A stretch of DNA of 64,000 bases from Circinella umbellata (GCA_025093555.1 JAIWNF010000043.1:1-64000); one strand, 5' to 3'; positions 25,263-35,893 are shown, counted from the first letter of the stretch. Notes: generated from the letters alone by a model not told the origin. Numbers and translations are program-made.

Positions 25263-25661
25263 GAGCAAGTGCAGCGGTGGTGTTAAAAAAACTGTAGCTT
25301 TAAATTTATTTTCGGGCTGTAACTTCCAATTGATAGATTTATAGCCCCTCTTCTGCAGCGGTTGACTTTAACTTTGGGCTGTAACTTTTCGCTTCGTAAA
25401 AAAATAAGAATAAAAATGAATTCATCAATTTCAAACAGCGTTATGAAAAGCATGTACTCTGTAGCAGTAATGTTGCAAAGCAGCGTTTGATTCCATTTTT
25501 AGATGAATGAGAAAAAAATCATTTTATACAGAGAAAGTGCCGGCTGTAACTTTATAGCCTTGGTGTCGATGGCTTTCATTTTAAAGCCCAAGTTACAGCC
25601 ACCGCTGCACCACTTCGCTGTTATAGCCCTGGGTGATTTACAGCCCCCGCTGCACATGCTC
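25263..25661. mobile_element. PIF/Harbinger-type MITE, 399 bp, TAA target duplication
   Basis: The left end GAGCAAGTGCAGCGGTGG is matched in inverse by the right end, which reads GAGCATGTGCAGCGGGGG, with two mismatches. The ends are flanked by TAA at 25260-25262 and 25662-25664, the 3-bp TWA duplication of PIF/Harbinger elements. Inside, GGGCTGTAAC motifs on the left are mirrored by AAGTTACAGCC on the right, so the whole element can fold back. It has no coding capacity. It lies 360 bases beyond the LEU2 stop. Confidence 0.8.
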
Positions 25662-26056
25662 TAAGTTAATATACATAGCAACTAAACTTGGATTTATACA
25701 TGGTTTTTATTAGGACGACAAGCAGGATTTTTTATTCACATATCTTGTAAAATTTTTTAATAATTAATAATAGTGTATTAACTCAAGCATATATAGTTTT
25801 GATTTGTGCCGAGATATATCTCTTCACATGAACCAAATCTTTTTTATTAGCTGTAACTGGAAGCTGACACTTCTTATGATTGTTGATATTTGCAAGAGCT
25901 GAATCTTTTGTATGAACATACAACAATATGCTCGTTGTTTGCATTGAGCAAGGTCATATATCTAATATACTTGACTGTTGGTACATATCATACCTATTTT
26001 GTCTTAACCTTTTTGTTTATAAAATGTGTTTTTTTTTCTATACAACAGTTATCAGA

Positions 26057-26455
26057 TTATGCTGCGTATTTCAACTCCAAGAAAGGGGATTTCTCATAGC
26101 TTTTTAATATCAGGCAAGTTATGAATCCTGACTCATCAATTAAAACATACTCAGGAAAACAGTTAATTTCAGGTACCATCCATGCTGGTACTGATTCGTA
26201 CCACTGTAAAATAACTGTTTCATCATGAGCAACAACGTGACGAACTGTGAGTTTGTAATAGAGTTTCTTGCGCATATGGTTGTTTTCATCACAGTTGGTG
26301 ATAGTTAAAATTTTGAGATGTTGACAAGATAAGTCAGTGACATAACCAAAACTAATTGCTGGCTGTCCATGGATCCTTCCAAAGATATGGTGTAGTTCAC
26401 TTATAACCGCCAAAATTGAGAAGTAGTTTCTAATGATGCTGAAACGATAATGCAA
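26057..26455 (-). pseudogene. Coding-like relic, possibly transposase-derived, interrupted by a transposon
   Basis: A 132-codon frame. Residues with EYVLIDESGFITCLI loosely recall the DE-x-GF block of Tc1/IS630 transposases, but no other motif supports this. The upstream part (26388-26455) lies within the neighbouring inverted-repeat element, so the frame is a chimera: real relic sequence up to 26387 and transposon end beyond. On the far side of the element, minus-strand sequence 27346-27560 is again stop-free, which suggests the element jumped into an older coding sequence. Confidence 0.35.
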
Positions 26456-27343
26456 TATGAACTATATTTCCTAGAGTCGCTTCATTGATTGCAATACGTT
26501 GTAAATATGCATTTTAAAAAACTACAAATGCTCTATAAGAAAAAGCATTGCAGTACAGTTGAGTTTAACTGACAGGGGAAAGTCTAAGAAAAAACCAGCC
26601 AAGTATTGTCTGAAAGCTCAAAATGAATAAGTACCGTCAACTTGTACTGTTCGTTTTGCTGCTCCAGTAGTATCTTTTAATCCAGTTGCATTTGCAGTAG
26701 TATTTTTGAGAGAGTTTAAAGATATCACTTGCATCTTCTGCAGTTTTACAAAGAGCCATTTTCTGTTTCCCGAGATCAGGCTATACGGCTACTATGTAGT
26801 ATATGTTTTACATACATACACAACGATTATTATTATCTTTGTATCTGCATGTCACTTCATTTTCCATTTCTTTCTATAACTGCATGAATTTTTATGTACA
26901 CTTTTAAAATGGCAGATATAATGCTATCTGCTGTTACAATTATAATGCCTCTTTTTCTTTTTTTGACAATTTCAGTATATTAGATATATATGCCCAAATT
27001 AATCAATTCACCTTTGCTAGATAGATATACTAACCCACACAGTACTTGTAGTTGCACATTGGAATTGTATGTTTCTACTTAGAAATGTGTGTGTAACATA
27101 GCGGAGATACATTAATCAATTTTTCAATTTTCTTCTCTCTTGCTGAATTTGAGCTTCACCAGTCAACTTTGACAACCTTCAGCTTCATCACAACTTTTTT
27201 TTTGTGGGAAGCTAATCCATAGTAGATGTTTTAGATATAAAAGTATATGTGATTGATTAAAAAGTCAAAATCTTTAGTTTGTATGTCTCTGAAGCACTCT
27301 AAATTTAGGGTAAAATCCTGGCGGTTATAAGTGAAATACACCA
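26388..27343. mobile_element. Tc1/mariner-type element, 956 bp, 25-bp inverted repeats, TA target duplication
   Basis: The left end TGGTGTAGTTCACTTATAAC at 26388 (repeat continues to 26412) and the inverted right end (27319-27343) match at 24 of 25 positions. Each is flanked by TA (26386-26387 and 27344-27345), the target duplication of the Tc1/mariner superfamily. The length is too short for a full pogo/Fot1 transposase and no DDE frame was recognised inside, so it is probably non-autonomous. On the minus strand at about 26620-26760 a frame with DTTGAAKRTVQVDGTYSF has coding-like codons but is broken. Confidence 0.68.
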
Positions 27344-28459
27344 TACGTAAGCCTGTACGCTAAGCAATAAGCTTTGATAGCATTAGTCTCAGCCCAGACA
27401 TGCATCACCATTACTGCGTGCTTCGTTTCATTGATTAATACATCGTTTGGCAGCTGAATAAGGGAATGTAACTTTGTGTGTACCAACACTATTCTACATG
27501 CTTTTAAACTTTGTAATAAGTTGTTATTCGGGCCGCAAGAATAGCCTGAATTTTTTACACTTTATTTATTTTTCATCTATATTGTGACTACAATTAAGCC
27601 CTGTAACGTCTTCCCAGTCCATCTAATTTTGAAAAAGTGTAATTCTCTCGCCATAGTGGTAGTAATATCATTAGTGGTACTGTTATTTGCATGGTAATAA
27701 TATATCTATATATATAATAAAAAGTTGGCTCAAATTTGGCAACCATCCCATTTTTGGAGAAAGAATAATTTAGGTTTGCTTGAGCTTGGCTCAATTTCAA
27801 GATCGACAGAAATATGTTCGTTGATGAAAACAGCAGACATGAATCTATGAATTACATTGCTGATAAAAAGTATTTTTGCGTTTCAACTACAAACATAACA
27901 CGTCAAGCATTTGTAAAATGCAGCATCTACAAGTATTATACACATCTATATACGGCAATATAGAGTATTCAGCTCATATAAGGTGGGAGGAGAAAAAAAA
28001 TGGAGATTCATGTATAAGAGAAATAACTGAAAACCGTTCATATACTCGACTAAAGATTGATAAATGTTTGAATGGATTTTTGGTAGCACCGAAACATCTA
28101 TATATGTCCGTGCTCTACAGAGATGGGGAAAAACAATATGAAGATAATTCGAATATACGATCTTAGATAGTAAGAATAATAATAGGGTAAATCCATTCTT
28201 AATAAGGAACATAAAATGACAACTATGAAGTATGCTGATTCTAATCCTTTTGCTGCAAACATGGATATATAACTGATCAGTTGATACATGAGTTCAAGTC
28301 TAAACTCTAGTAGCACAGGTATAATTTATGAAATTCAACACTAAAAAAAGCATAGTTTCACTCTGCCCTGATAAAATTAATGAACGTTATGGCTGTGTTA
28401 GAGAATGTGATCAAACAAATATGAGTTTCTAAACTAACTATGTATTTATTGATGTGTCA

Positions 28460-28627
28460 CTATTTCATATCAATATGAAACTCAAGAGACTGGTCAAAGA
28501 TCAGTAGCAGTGCTATTGTAGGAGTGCCAACAGCAGTGTTGGGCACGATCTCTACATCAGGATTAATTAAAGTTAGCGTGTGAATACCTCGTCCTAATAA
28601 TAAAAGAACGGGAATTGTTACAGCATT
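28460..28627 (-). pseudogene. Short coding-like relic
   Basis: An open minus-strand frame of about 55 codons without a proper start, including INPDVEIVPNTAVGTPTIAL and ending FDQSLEFHIDMK. Codon choice looks coding, unlike the surrounding DNA. The family is not recognised. Confidence 0.3.
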
Positions 28628-30023
28628 TTACATTAGATGAAATAATGGACACTATCTAATAATAAATAATGTGCTTATACACCCTTCAACCGATACTTCA
28701 AAATAAATTGAATATTACGCATATCGATGTGCATATCTTTAATTATATTCTTCTTAGCTCAGTCTAATAGAACAGTATTGATCTGTTACAAAGGGCAAGA
28801 ATAAACGACATCGATTTTTAAACCCAGAGGCCTTAAAGCATGTAATAGCATAAAACTAACTTATTTCATTGGATTCACTCCTCGTTCACATAGATGCTTG
28901 AATGGATGTCGTACAAAAGAGAGCTTATAAAACTTGTATGTAGTTCTGGCGATTGTCATTATATTATATAATAATAATTAAGTATAATACAAGATAATAA
29001 TAAAAGTGACATGTTTTTTTTTAGTTTCTGGTGAACCACCAAACTTGAAAAAAGAATATATAGGACTTTTACTATACAGCTATACACCCTTGTGTTGGTT
29101 CTAAAAACGGGCGACTTTATGTTTCAAAATGTCCGACATTTGATTTTTAAGCAGTGAGATCGTTTTCGGCATTAATGTGTACTAAGCTGGGACATTACTC
29201 TGTATATGTCGTGCATGGTTGTTCAAGATTACCTGTTTTGCTTATTTTACTAACATCACAACAGCGACAAATTTATCGCGTTTATACTTTTTTGCTCTCA
29301 ATTTCGCAAATGGTAGCTCTTTGGTTTCGCGAAAACCTTATATATTTGTATTATTATAAACTGCATGAAACTATCAATAGCAAATGCGAGGGCCGAGAAC
29401 TTATGAGAAAAAAAGACAATTGTAATTCAAGCTTTAGTATTCAATGTTGACAAATCAGGAAAAGGCAAAACAAACATAAATAAAGTTTCAAGAAGTCGTT
29501 TTGTCTTTGTTTTGTTGATCAAAGAGGTCATTTGACATATCTCTTAAAAATCATGCAGTTCGGAATACTTTTTTTCAAGATGTCCTCGGTACCTCTTTGA
29601 CAACAAAAACTCTAATCTTAAACTCAGCTTCTCTCTTCCATATGGTTTTTCTTTTTTGCCCTCGGCCTACTGCCCCAAAAAAGAAGATTAGCCATATCGT
29701 CTTTGAAGCGCGGCCTTTATTTGACATGCGCTGACCGAGCGGGGCTTCTTCAAGATCTAAAATATACCTCTCCCCCCTTTTTTTAGTTCTTCCAATGAAT
29801 GATCAAGATTAAGCAAGCTTCTTGTGAGCGGGCTTTTTAGCTCGATAAAAAAAAACGTAGCATATACCTTATTTAGCAATCACCCCCACCTTGTAATTAG
29901 GAGAAACGGCATTTGCGGATTAGAGCATCCGCAACCTTACTTGAAAATAGATCTTTAGAGCATATATATTAACAATTCAGTGTGAACAGGATTACGTATA
30001 TGGTCTGGGACATAAAGACTGAA

Positions 30024-30031
30024 TATATAAG
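30024..30031 (+). promoter_or_regulatory. TATA-like box of the C2/chitin-binding gene
   Basis: TATATAAG lies 75 bases upstream of the ATG at 30106, followed by a pyrimidine-rich leader, a classical arrangement for a strongly regulated fungal gene. Confidence 0.5.
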
Positions 30032-30105
30032 CTTACGTCAAAAAAGTCAAAACTACTTTCTTTCTTTTTTTCTTTTCTTTTGATTATCATCCTCTTTTAT
30101 TCATC

Positions 30106-31281
30106 ATGTCCTATCAACAATCTTATCAAACTCAAGAGTTCAGTTATGAACAACAACAAACTACTTATATCCAACAGTCAGGTCAAGAACCTACTTACCA
30201 AGTTACTCAATCTTCATACCACTCACAATCTTCCTCTGGTCTTACTGTCACCTTCCACTCTGCCTCTGAATTGAAGAGTGTCGAAACCTTTGGGAAGCAA
30301 GATCCTTATGTTCGATTCACTTATGACTTTAGCGACTCCAAGTCTTTCCAAGAAACTTTCACTCACAAGAACGGCGGTAAGAATGCCGAATGGAATCAAA
30401 CTTTCCAGTTATCTTCCAGCAATGCTCCCGACCTTTTCATTGAAGTGATGAATAAGGAAAGTGCTGGTTCCGATGAATTGATTGGTTTTGCTGCTATTCC
30501 TTTACGCCAAATTCCTCAAGGCCAGCCTTTGAGCGCTTCATTCACAATTTACGATGTCAAGTCCCAATCCGCAGGTGAGGTCCTGATTACTTTTTCGACC
30601 CAGTCCCAACAACAAAGCGGTAACCCACAAGGACGCGGTCAATCTTATGTGCATGAAGGTCACTTGAAGCGCTGCAAGTCTCTTCGTAATAAAGCTATTG
30701 CTTCCGATGTCGGTGCTGTTGCCATCGGTGGCGCTTTGGCTGTAGGAGCTGGACTTCTCGGTAAGAAGTTATATGATGATAACAAAAAGGAAAAGGAAGA
30801 ACAAGAACGTATGGAACAAGAAAAAGAGCGTATGGAACAAGAAAGAAAGCGTTTGGACCAAGAAAAGAAGGAGTTCGAACAGCAACAACAAGAGCAACAG
30901 AAACGTCAACAAGAACAACAGAAGCGTGAAGAGGAAGAACAAAAGCGCGAGCAGGAACAAGAAAAATGCAAACAAGAAAAGCACAAGAAGAAACAAGATA
31001 AACATAAGAAAAAAGAACATCGTCGTAAAAAATCTTGTGATTCATCTGGCTCGTCTGACTCGTCTGACTCGTCTGATTCATCCGATAGCGACCGCAAAGG
31101 AGCTTGTCGTCGTGGTAAGCGTCAAAGTGGTGGTTGTGCCAACGACTGGGATCCTGTTGGAACTTATGCTGCTGGCGACCGTGTCAAATATCATGGTCGG
31201 GAATATGTATGCCTTCAAGGTCACACATCAAACCCAACTTGGATGCCCGGTGCTGCTCACTCCCTCTGGCAACCTTGTTAA
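30106..31281 (+). CDS. C2 domain / coiled coil / chitin-binding (CBM5/12) fusion protein
   Basis: A single 391-codon exon with several dissimilar parts. Residues 1-44 are Q/Y/S-rich (MSYQQSYQTQEFSYEQQQTT). A C2 domain follows at about 45-165 (LTVTFHSASELKSVETFGKQ, DPYVRF, FQLSSSNAPDLFIEVMNKES, IGFAAIPL), which in this family binds membranes or calcium. Residues 198-224 are Gly/Ala-rich and hydrophobic (VGAVAIGGALAVGAGLLGKK), a glycine-zipper-like membrane-active helix. Then come a charged coiled coil of E/Q/K/R (225-310), a Lys/His patch (KKEHRRKK), a SSDSSD tract and, at 346-391, a small aromatic module, WDPVGTYAAGDRVKYHGREY...SNPTWMPGAAHSLWQPC, matching the CBM5/12 chitin-binding fold. There is no signal peptide, so a carbohydrate-binding module appears on a cytosolic or membrane-bound protein. 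A link between vesicles or chitosomes and chitin is inference. Codons are well optimised. It converges with the methyltransferase gene 195 bases downstream. Confidence 0.85.
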   Translation: MSYQQSYQTQEFSYEQQQTTYIQQSGQEPTYQVTQSSYHSQSSSGLTVTFHSASELKSVETFGKQDPYVRFTYDFSDSKSFQETFTHKNGGKNAEWNQTFQLSSSNAPDLFIEVMNKESAGSDELIGFAAIPLRQIPQGQPLSASFTIYDVKSQSAGEVLITFSTQSQQQSGNPQGRGQSYVHEGHLKRCKSLRNKAIASDVGAVAIGGALAVGAGLLGKKLYDDNKKEKEEQERMEQEKERMEQERKRLDQEKKEFEQQQQEQQKRQQEQQKREEEEQKREQEQEKCKQEKHKKKQDKHKKKEHRRKKSCDSSGSSDSSDSSDSSDSDRKGACRRGKRQSGGCANDWDPVGTYAAGDRVKYHGREYVCLQGHTSNPTWMPGAAHSLWQPC

Positions 31282-31476
31282 ATGTTTTCTTAACTATACC
31301 AATGATTACACAAACAAAAATCTCCTGTACTCCTAAAATAACATACTTGCATACCACATCCATGGATCCCTCTCTTCCCAACATTCTTTTTTCGCCAATT
31401 TGTAGTTATAGCATTTAAGGGAATAATAATAAATATATTCAAATGCAATGCAATGCAATGTAATTTTGTTTTTGTT

Positions 31477-32445
31477 TTATTTCTTTTTCATAAGATAAAG
31501 TTTGAGTCTGTCTTTAGTATATATGCTCCTTTTTGGATCATCCAAAACCTTAAATAAAAAAATAAGAAAAGTCAGCCATATCAGATTTTTTTAATACGTT
31601 GAATGAACTAATTAATACAATCTATATATTCAATTTACCTCTGTGATAGTAAAATATTTCCGTGCCATTGTAAAGAAACGTTTATCAGCCTTTCTACGTT
31701 TTCGATAACTCATATATATATCTGTATCCTTGTTTGCCAAGGAAATTAATGTATCTATGAGCGGCTTAAACGCTATTTCAAGATAAACACAATCTGATGC
31801 CAAAATCACATCCGGTGCACGGCATGCTTCCGGGATATCTTTTAATTCTCCCCAATCTAATATATTTGCCTCCACTTTCTCTTGTACATTGTTCAATTGA
31901 ATATTTTGCTGCATCAAATTCATCATTGGTCTAATTAAAGAATATATTAATAATCAATTGAATTGTTGTCATATAATATAATCATTTTGACAGTTTCCAT
32001 GAAAGGAAAAGAAAAAAAAAACGTACATTTGATCCGTCATCACCATATTATTAAGACTCGAACAGCCTAATGCAAGTGCAAGTGATACTAATCCAGTACC
32101 AGCACCTAATTCAAGAACCTTTTGACCCTTGAATAGAGTATTTTCAAATTGCTTGTTTTTCCATAAAAGATAGTCCACCATTACAGTTGCAGCTTCCCAT
32201 ATCCGACCGCCACAACCACCCCTTAAATCTTCAGCTAGCTCAACGCCCTGGGGTAATAAATCATAAGTAGTCTTGGACACTGTACCATAATCAGGAATCG
32301 GATTACTGTCCACAAAATCTAAACGATGGAATGGATCATTGTCATTACTACTAGAACTACTGTGATCGGAATCGTAACCTGTGGCTTCTAGTCGTAGTAC
32401 AAATTTATTATCATCTTCAGTATGAGCAAGGGATATGGAACTCAT
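31477..32445 (-). CDS. EFM6: EFM6-like protein-lysine methyltransferase (METTL21 family)
   Basis: Seven-beta-strand S-adenosylmethionine methyltransferase; yeast Efm6 methylates elongation factor eEF1A. Three exons on the minus strand (32445-32027, 31930-31639, 31548-31477) join in frame to 260 aa. Motifs: GGRIWEAATVMVDYLL (the family's conserved G-x-x-W lead-in), SAM motif I VLELGAGTGLVSLALAL, MTDQIPMMNLMQQNIQLNN, ILDWGE and the post-motif DVILASDCVYLEIAFKPLI, then YMSYRKRRKADKRFF. I added the third exon because reading through the GTAAAT donor ends after two codons, whereas splicing gives VLDDPKRSIYTKDRLKLY, matching the conserved family C-terminus. The N-terminal 60 residues are acidic and variable. 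EFM6 is the best fit, but other METTL21 paralogues cannot be excluded. Confidence 0.85.
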
Positions 32446-33584
32446 GGTATCACTTTTTTTTTTATATATAAGGTGGTTGTTATGACAATATAGTATATAT
32501 TAAATGAAGAGGTGAAGAAAAAAGATAAAAAGAGGAAATGATTTGAAATATTTGGTGAAAAAGGCAAAAAAAAAAGCGTAAACTTTTTGAGGCTCCTCTA
32601 GACACCAATCAATGACACCTCTTGTAATTACAGGATGTGTTCCTCGTTAAATTTCAACTCCCTTTTTTTTCTTTTTTTTTTTTTTATCCGTTTCATGATA
32701 AGGACGGTTTTTTTATGCAGTCTACCAATATTGGTTGAACGGATAAATTTTTCAATCTCTTTGAAAATTGGTCCGTGCGACGATTCTTTGAAACAATAAT
32801 TTTAAGAGTGCCCGACCGTCCTGTGCACATGTGTTTACTTTTTACACCTTGGATATATATATATATATATATCAATTATTTGTCGAAGTCATTATTTTCC
32901 GTTCCTGTTAAAAATATGATTAGTAATTAAGCATAAAAAGTTTGATTGAAAACAATACTTCTGCATATCAAATACTGTAAAGACAGATGTAATAATAGTA
33001 AAACTATCAATTCTAAAACTTTTTATGTTTCTTGTGCTTGTTCAACAAAGTGCTAGATTTTGTACCGTTTTAAAACTTTAGATATCAGATGTTAAAAATA
33101 TGGTATTACTCCAGTGTACCGACAGTATTGCTAATGTTTTATGAGTAATCACTATGTAAATGATTTAAAGCAGTTTAGTTCGTCGTTTATTGTAGTTCCT
33201 TAATATGAATGTGTGCCCTCGGCCACGTATACTACCTGTTTTAAATTGATTACTTTATATCGTCGTAGCTCTGTAAGCTAAAACTTTGGTTAATCGCTGG
33301 TAATTACTGTTGACATTGATGCTCGCCTTTTTATATACCTTTGTTGTTTAAAGCTGGTACTGAAAACTTGAATAGTTTCGGCATGTTTACCAAAGATTTT
33401 TAGAGTAATAGAAGGAGAGAATGTTATTCAGAGCTTCGTGTGTGCTATATGTATATAGCACAGTTCAATTTCGTCGTTGCTATGCTTTTTCAGTAGAATT
33501 TGCTATTAAACTATTCCGATTCTTTTGCAAAGCTATTATTAAAGCAAATCACATGAAAATATGGACAACTGTTTTCGATAACGA

Positions 33585-34515
33585 TTAAAGCATCTTCATT
33601 ATGTTTTTTAATATCACGACAAACGTTCCAAAAGTATTTGAGCCAACAGTGATTCTTTCACCGATTTTCTCGCTTATCAACCTAGCATCGAATTGTTGTT
33701 CTCTAAGTAAAGCAGTAGTCTCTTGAAGAAAATTTAAGACTGCTTATTATATCTGAGAATAGCTGTTTTGTCATTTGCTTTCTTCAGTAGAAATAGTAAA
33801 AATGGGTGAGATACCTTCATCTTCCATGTTTGTCAATCTTGGCTTCAATTTATAAATATAAAATATTGTTTATCAGCTCACGGCTATAATCCATACTACA
33901 AATTCAGTAGGTGTTGTGACAAATAATGGTGAACGATCCACAAATAATCTTGTTTACAAAAACAATGTGTGTACATCTGATCTCATTGTCTTTTATGTTA
34001 TCAAGACTTGAAGATTTGAGTATGTTATCATTCGTAACAGGTATCACAAATGCAAAGTTTATTGAGATAGGGAATGGTCACAGGGATTAAGAACGTACGT
34101 ACACGTGTAACCGATTAGAAACGTGGCTCTGTTTATGCCAACAATACCACCAAAAGATGAATTAATATACTCTCTATTTTTGTTGTCTGAAAAAAAATGC
34201 CCACTTGCTTAATTCTCATTTACATAATTGAACTAATATTATGTGGATACAATAGACGGTTCTAATTTTATTGTTATCTTCTAATAAAGAACCTTGTATA
34301 AAAATCATTCGTTACTCCATCAAGTAATTGTTATCATCGAAGAAGCTTATAGACACTGTATTTTAATCCTTTTCCTCTCCACCGAGAAGAATCAGCATTT
34401 CTAGATCTGTACTCATATAACGATTATATTTTGGATTTAATAACCGATCATCTTTGAACAAAATATTGTGTGGTTTTTGAAAACAAGTAGCCACCCTCGG
34501 TGCCCAATTTGCCAT
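33585..34515 (-). pseudogene. Decayed minus-strand coding sequence, family unknown
   Basis: Two clean frames remain. At 34515-34363 a 50-aa frame starts MANWAPRVATCFQKPHN and ends MSTDLEMLILLGGEEKD. At about 33760-33585 a stop-free stretch includes LLREQQFDARLISEKIGERI and VGSNTFGTFVVILKN. Between them lie shorter pieces broken by stops. Both have coding-like codon choice against an AT-rich background. They may or may not belong to one former gene; no family was recognised. Confidence 0.35.
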
Positions 34516-34668
34516 CCTGGCACTTAATCAAAAATTAAATATATTGTTTACAATCGTTTTTTTTTTCAATCTTTGTATCTAAATATAACAATCAGTGAAT
34601 GCTAATCAGCAAGCCATAATCTCTTATTCCTATCCTGTTTTGATTCCTTTTATTTCTTATTTTTTAAT

Positions 34669-35456
34669 ATGTCTTTATCGACACATTCATCCATCAGTTG
34701 TACTGTTGGTAGTGAATACCAGAAGCATGCATTAGAATGTTATGGGCTCACATTAAAAGGTGATTCATCAACAGAGGCACAAGCCACTGGCAGATCAAGT
34801 AATAATTTAATCCCTCCTGCAAATGCAGTTACCACCGAAAAAACATTAGTTCCACATATGTTACAGTTATTTTATATGTTTCTCGTTCTGGGTAAACGAA
34901 GCTAATACGTATTGGTATTATTAGTATCCCAAGTTTAAGAGTTCATTACAATTTATCACAAGCTGTTTGTGTCAGTTATATTTTTATGCGTTACTTTTGG
35001 AAACATTTCTGGTATGTTAGAAATATATAGTATTACTATTTTAATGAATCATTTTTTTTAAGAAAAAGAAGAGTACAACTAGTTTGCTAAATAAATATAT
35101 AAAACAATACCTATTTCGCAATTAGCTGCCTTTATGAATGTATTCTTCATATAGTTCGGTAGTGCATGAGCTGCTTTGTTACCTTATATTACTGGTGTTA
35201 TAATTGGGACAAAAGGCGTTGCTAATACAATGACACCCTTTTGTAATGTAATGATCGCTGATATGCTTGCTGCATGGTTTCTTTTTCTAGCCCTAAGATA
35301 TTCAAGATTAATCAAGAAAATGATTGTAATGATAACGTTGAGTTAAACAATATAGGACCCATTCTATTAGAAGATAGTACTAACACAGGACTTCGAATTA
35401 TTAATAATTGTACTACTTCTCAGCAAGAAGAGGAAAAAGAGGATCAGCCTTCTTGA
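34669..35456 (+). pseudogene. Broken multi-exon membrane-protein gene
   Basis: Three exon-like pieces join in phase with proper splice sites: 34669-34891 (starts MSLSTHSSISCTVGSEYQ), 34976-35011 (VIFLCVTFGNIS) and from 35126 (AAFMNVFF). The donors are GTAAAC and GTATGT, the acceptors CAG and TAG. In the third piece, two in-frame stops (TAG 35152-35154, TGA 35167-35169) interrupt a hydrophobic sequence that continues ALLPYITGVIIGTKGVANTM and CNVMIADMLAAWFLFL. A one-base shift then precedes a polar tail, SSPKIFKINQENDCNDNVEL, that ends at 35456 with an acidic EEEKEDQPS. The similar copy at 1655-1917 confirms the tail frame and shows that a base is missing here. The protein appears to have had several membrane helices and a cytosolic tail; its family is not recognised. 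A live gene with unusual splicing is less likely because both copies carry stops. Confidence 0.55.
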
Positions 35457-35620
35457 TCAGACGTCTATATAATGTATTAGATGCCAGAAATATAAATTTT
35501 TAAGCGTTTTTTTAATAGATTGTGATAAAATGCAATTTTTGTGACAACACAGCGTAGTAGTAATATCCAATGATTGCGAGTTTATTGAGCGACTCATTTT
35601 TTGTACTGCCTTAACTACCT

Positions 35621-35893
35621 GGTAACTTAATTAACACTGTTATCGATGAATCTAGTGGCGAGCTTTTTAGTCAATTTCCAAAAGTATTACAGATAAGTGT
35701 CATCAGATCGCATAATATGGTGATATACTGTTCAACTTAATGGAGTCAAATATAGCATTAGCATTTTTTCTCTATTAAAAATATAGAGTTTAAGGGGTGC
35801 AACAATAAGATCGCATGTTGAATTCAAAATTATGGACAGACTTGTTGATTCTCAAAGTATCAAGGATCAAGTCAAGAACTGTAGTCTTTGAAA
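35621..35893 (+). pseudogene. Decayed fragment of the zinc-type alcohol dehydrogenase gene
   Basis: The sequence aligns along its length with exon 5 (41846-42110) of the oxidoreductase gene at 40695. The relic reads NTVIDESSGELF..FPKVL where the gene has NAVIDGSGSQLFVNLPKVL, and NIEFKGC where the gene has NIELKGS. The base-level match includes GGTAA at both starts and CGCATGTTGAATTC against CGCGTGTTGAATTT near the end. Frameshifts and stops disrupt it. No other exons of the copy were found. It lies about 5 kb upstream of the intact gene and on the same strand, with the F-box genes in between. Confidence 0.65.

Larger units (their letters stand above)
24900..30105. other. Gene-poor region, 5.2 kb, with transposons and coding scraps
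   Basis: No intact gene was found. It contains a PIF/Harbinger-type MITE, a 956-bp Tc1/mariner-type element and several short coding-like minus-strand frames: 26057-26455 (with EYVLIDESGF, loosely like a DDE-transposase motif), 27326-27560 (no stop, with HAVMVMHVWAE) and 28460-28627. At 29923 TTAGAGCATCCGCAACC resembles the end of the MITE at 25263. The last 100 bases are the promoter of the C2/chitin-binding gene. Confidence 0.55.

Noticed and set aside
29154..29450. 98-codon plus-strand frame upstream of the C2/chitin-binding gene
   Set aside because: No recognisable motif, AT-driven composition and no leader or splice context; similar frames at 27876 and 25890 were rejected for the same reason.
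29519..29600. Inverted repeat TCAAAGAGGT/ACCTCTTTGA around a 62-base loop
   Set aside because: Ten bases only, no target duplication or repeat structure; expected by chance in 64 kb.
30695..31097. Three antisense frames and one out-of-phase frame in the C2/chitin-binding gene
   Set aside because: Mirror of the Glu/Gln/Lys codons of the coiled coil (Phe/Leu strings) with no domain.
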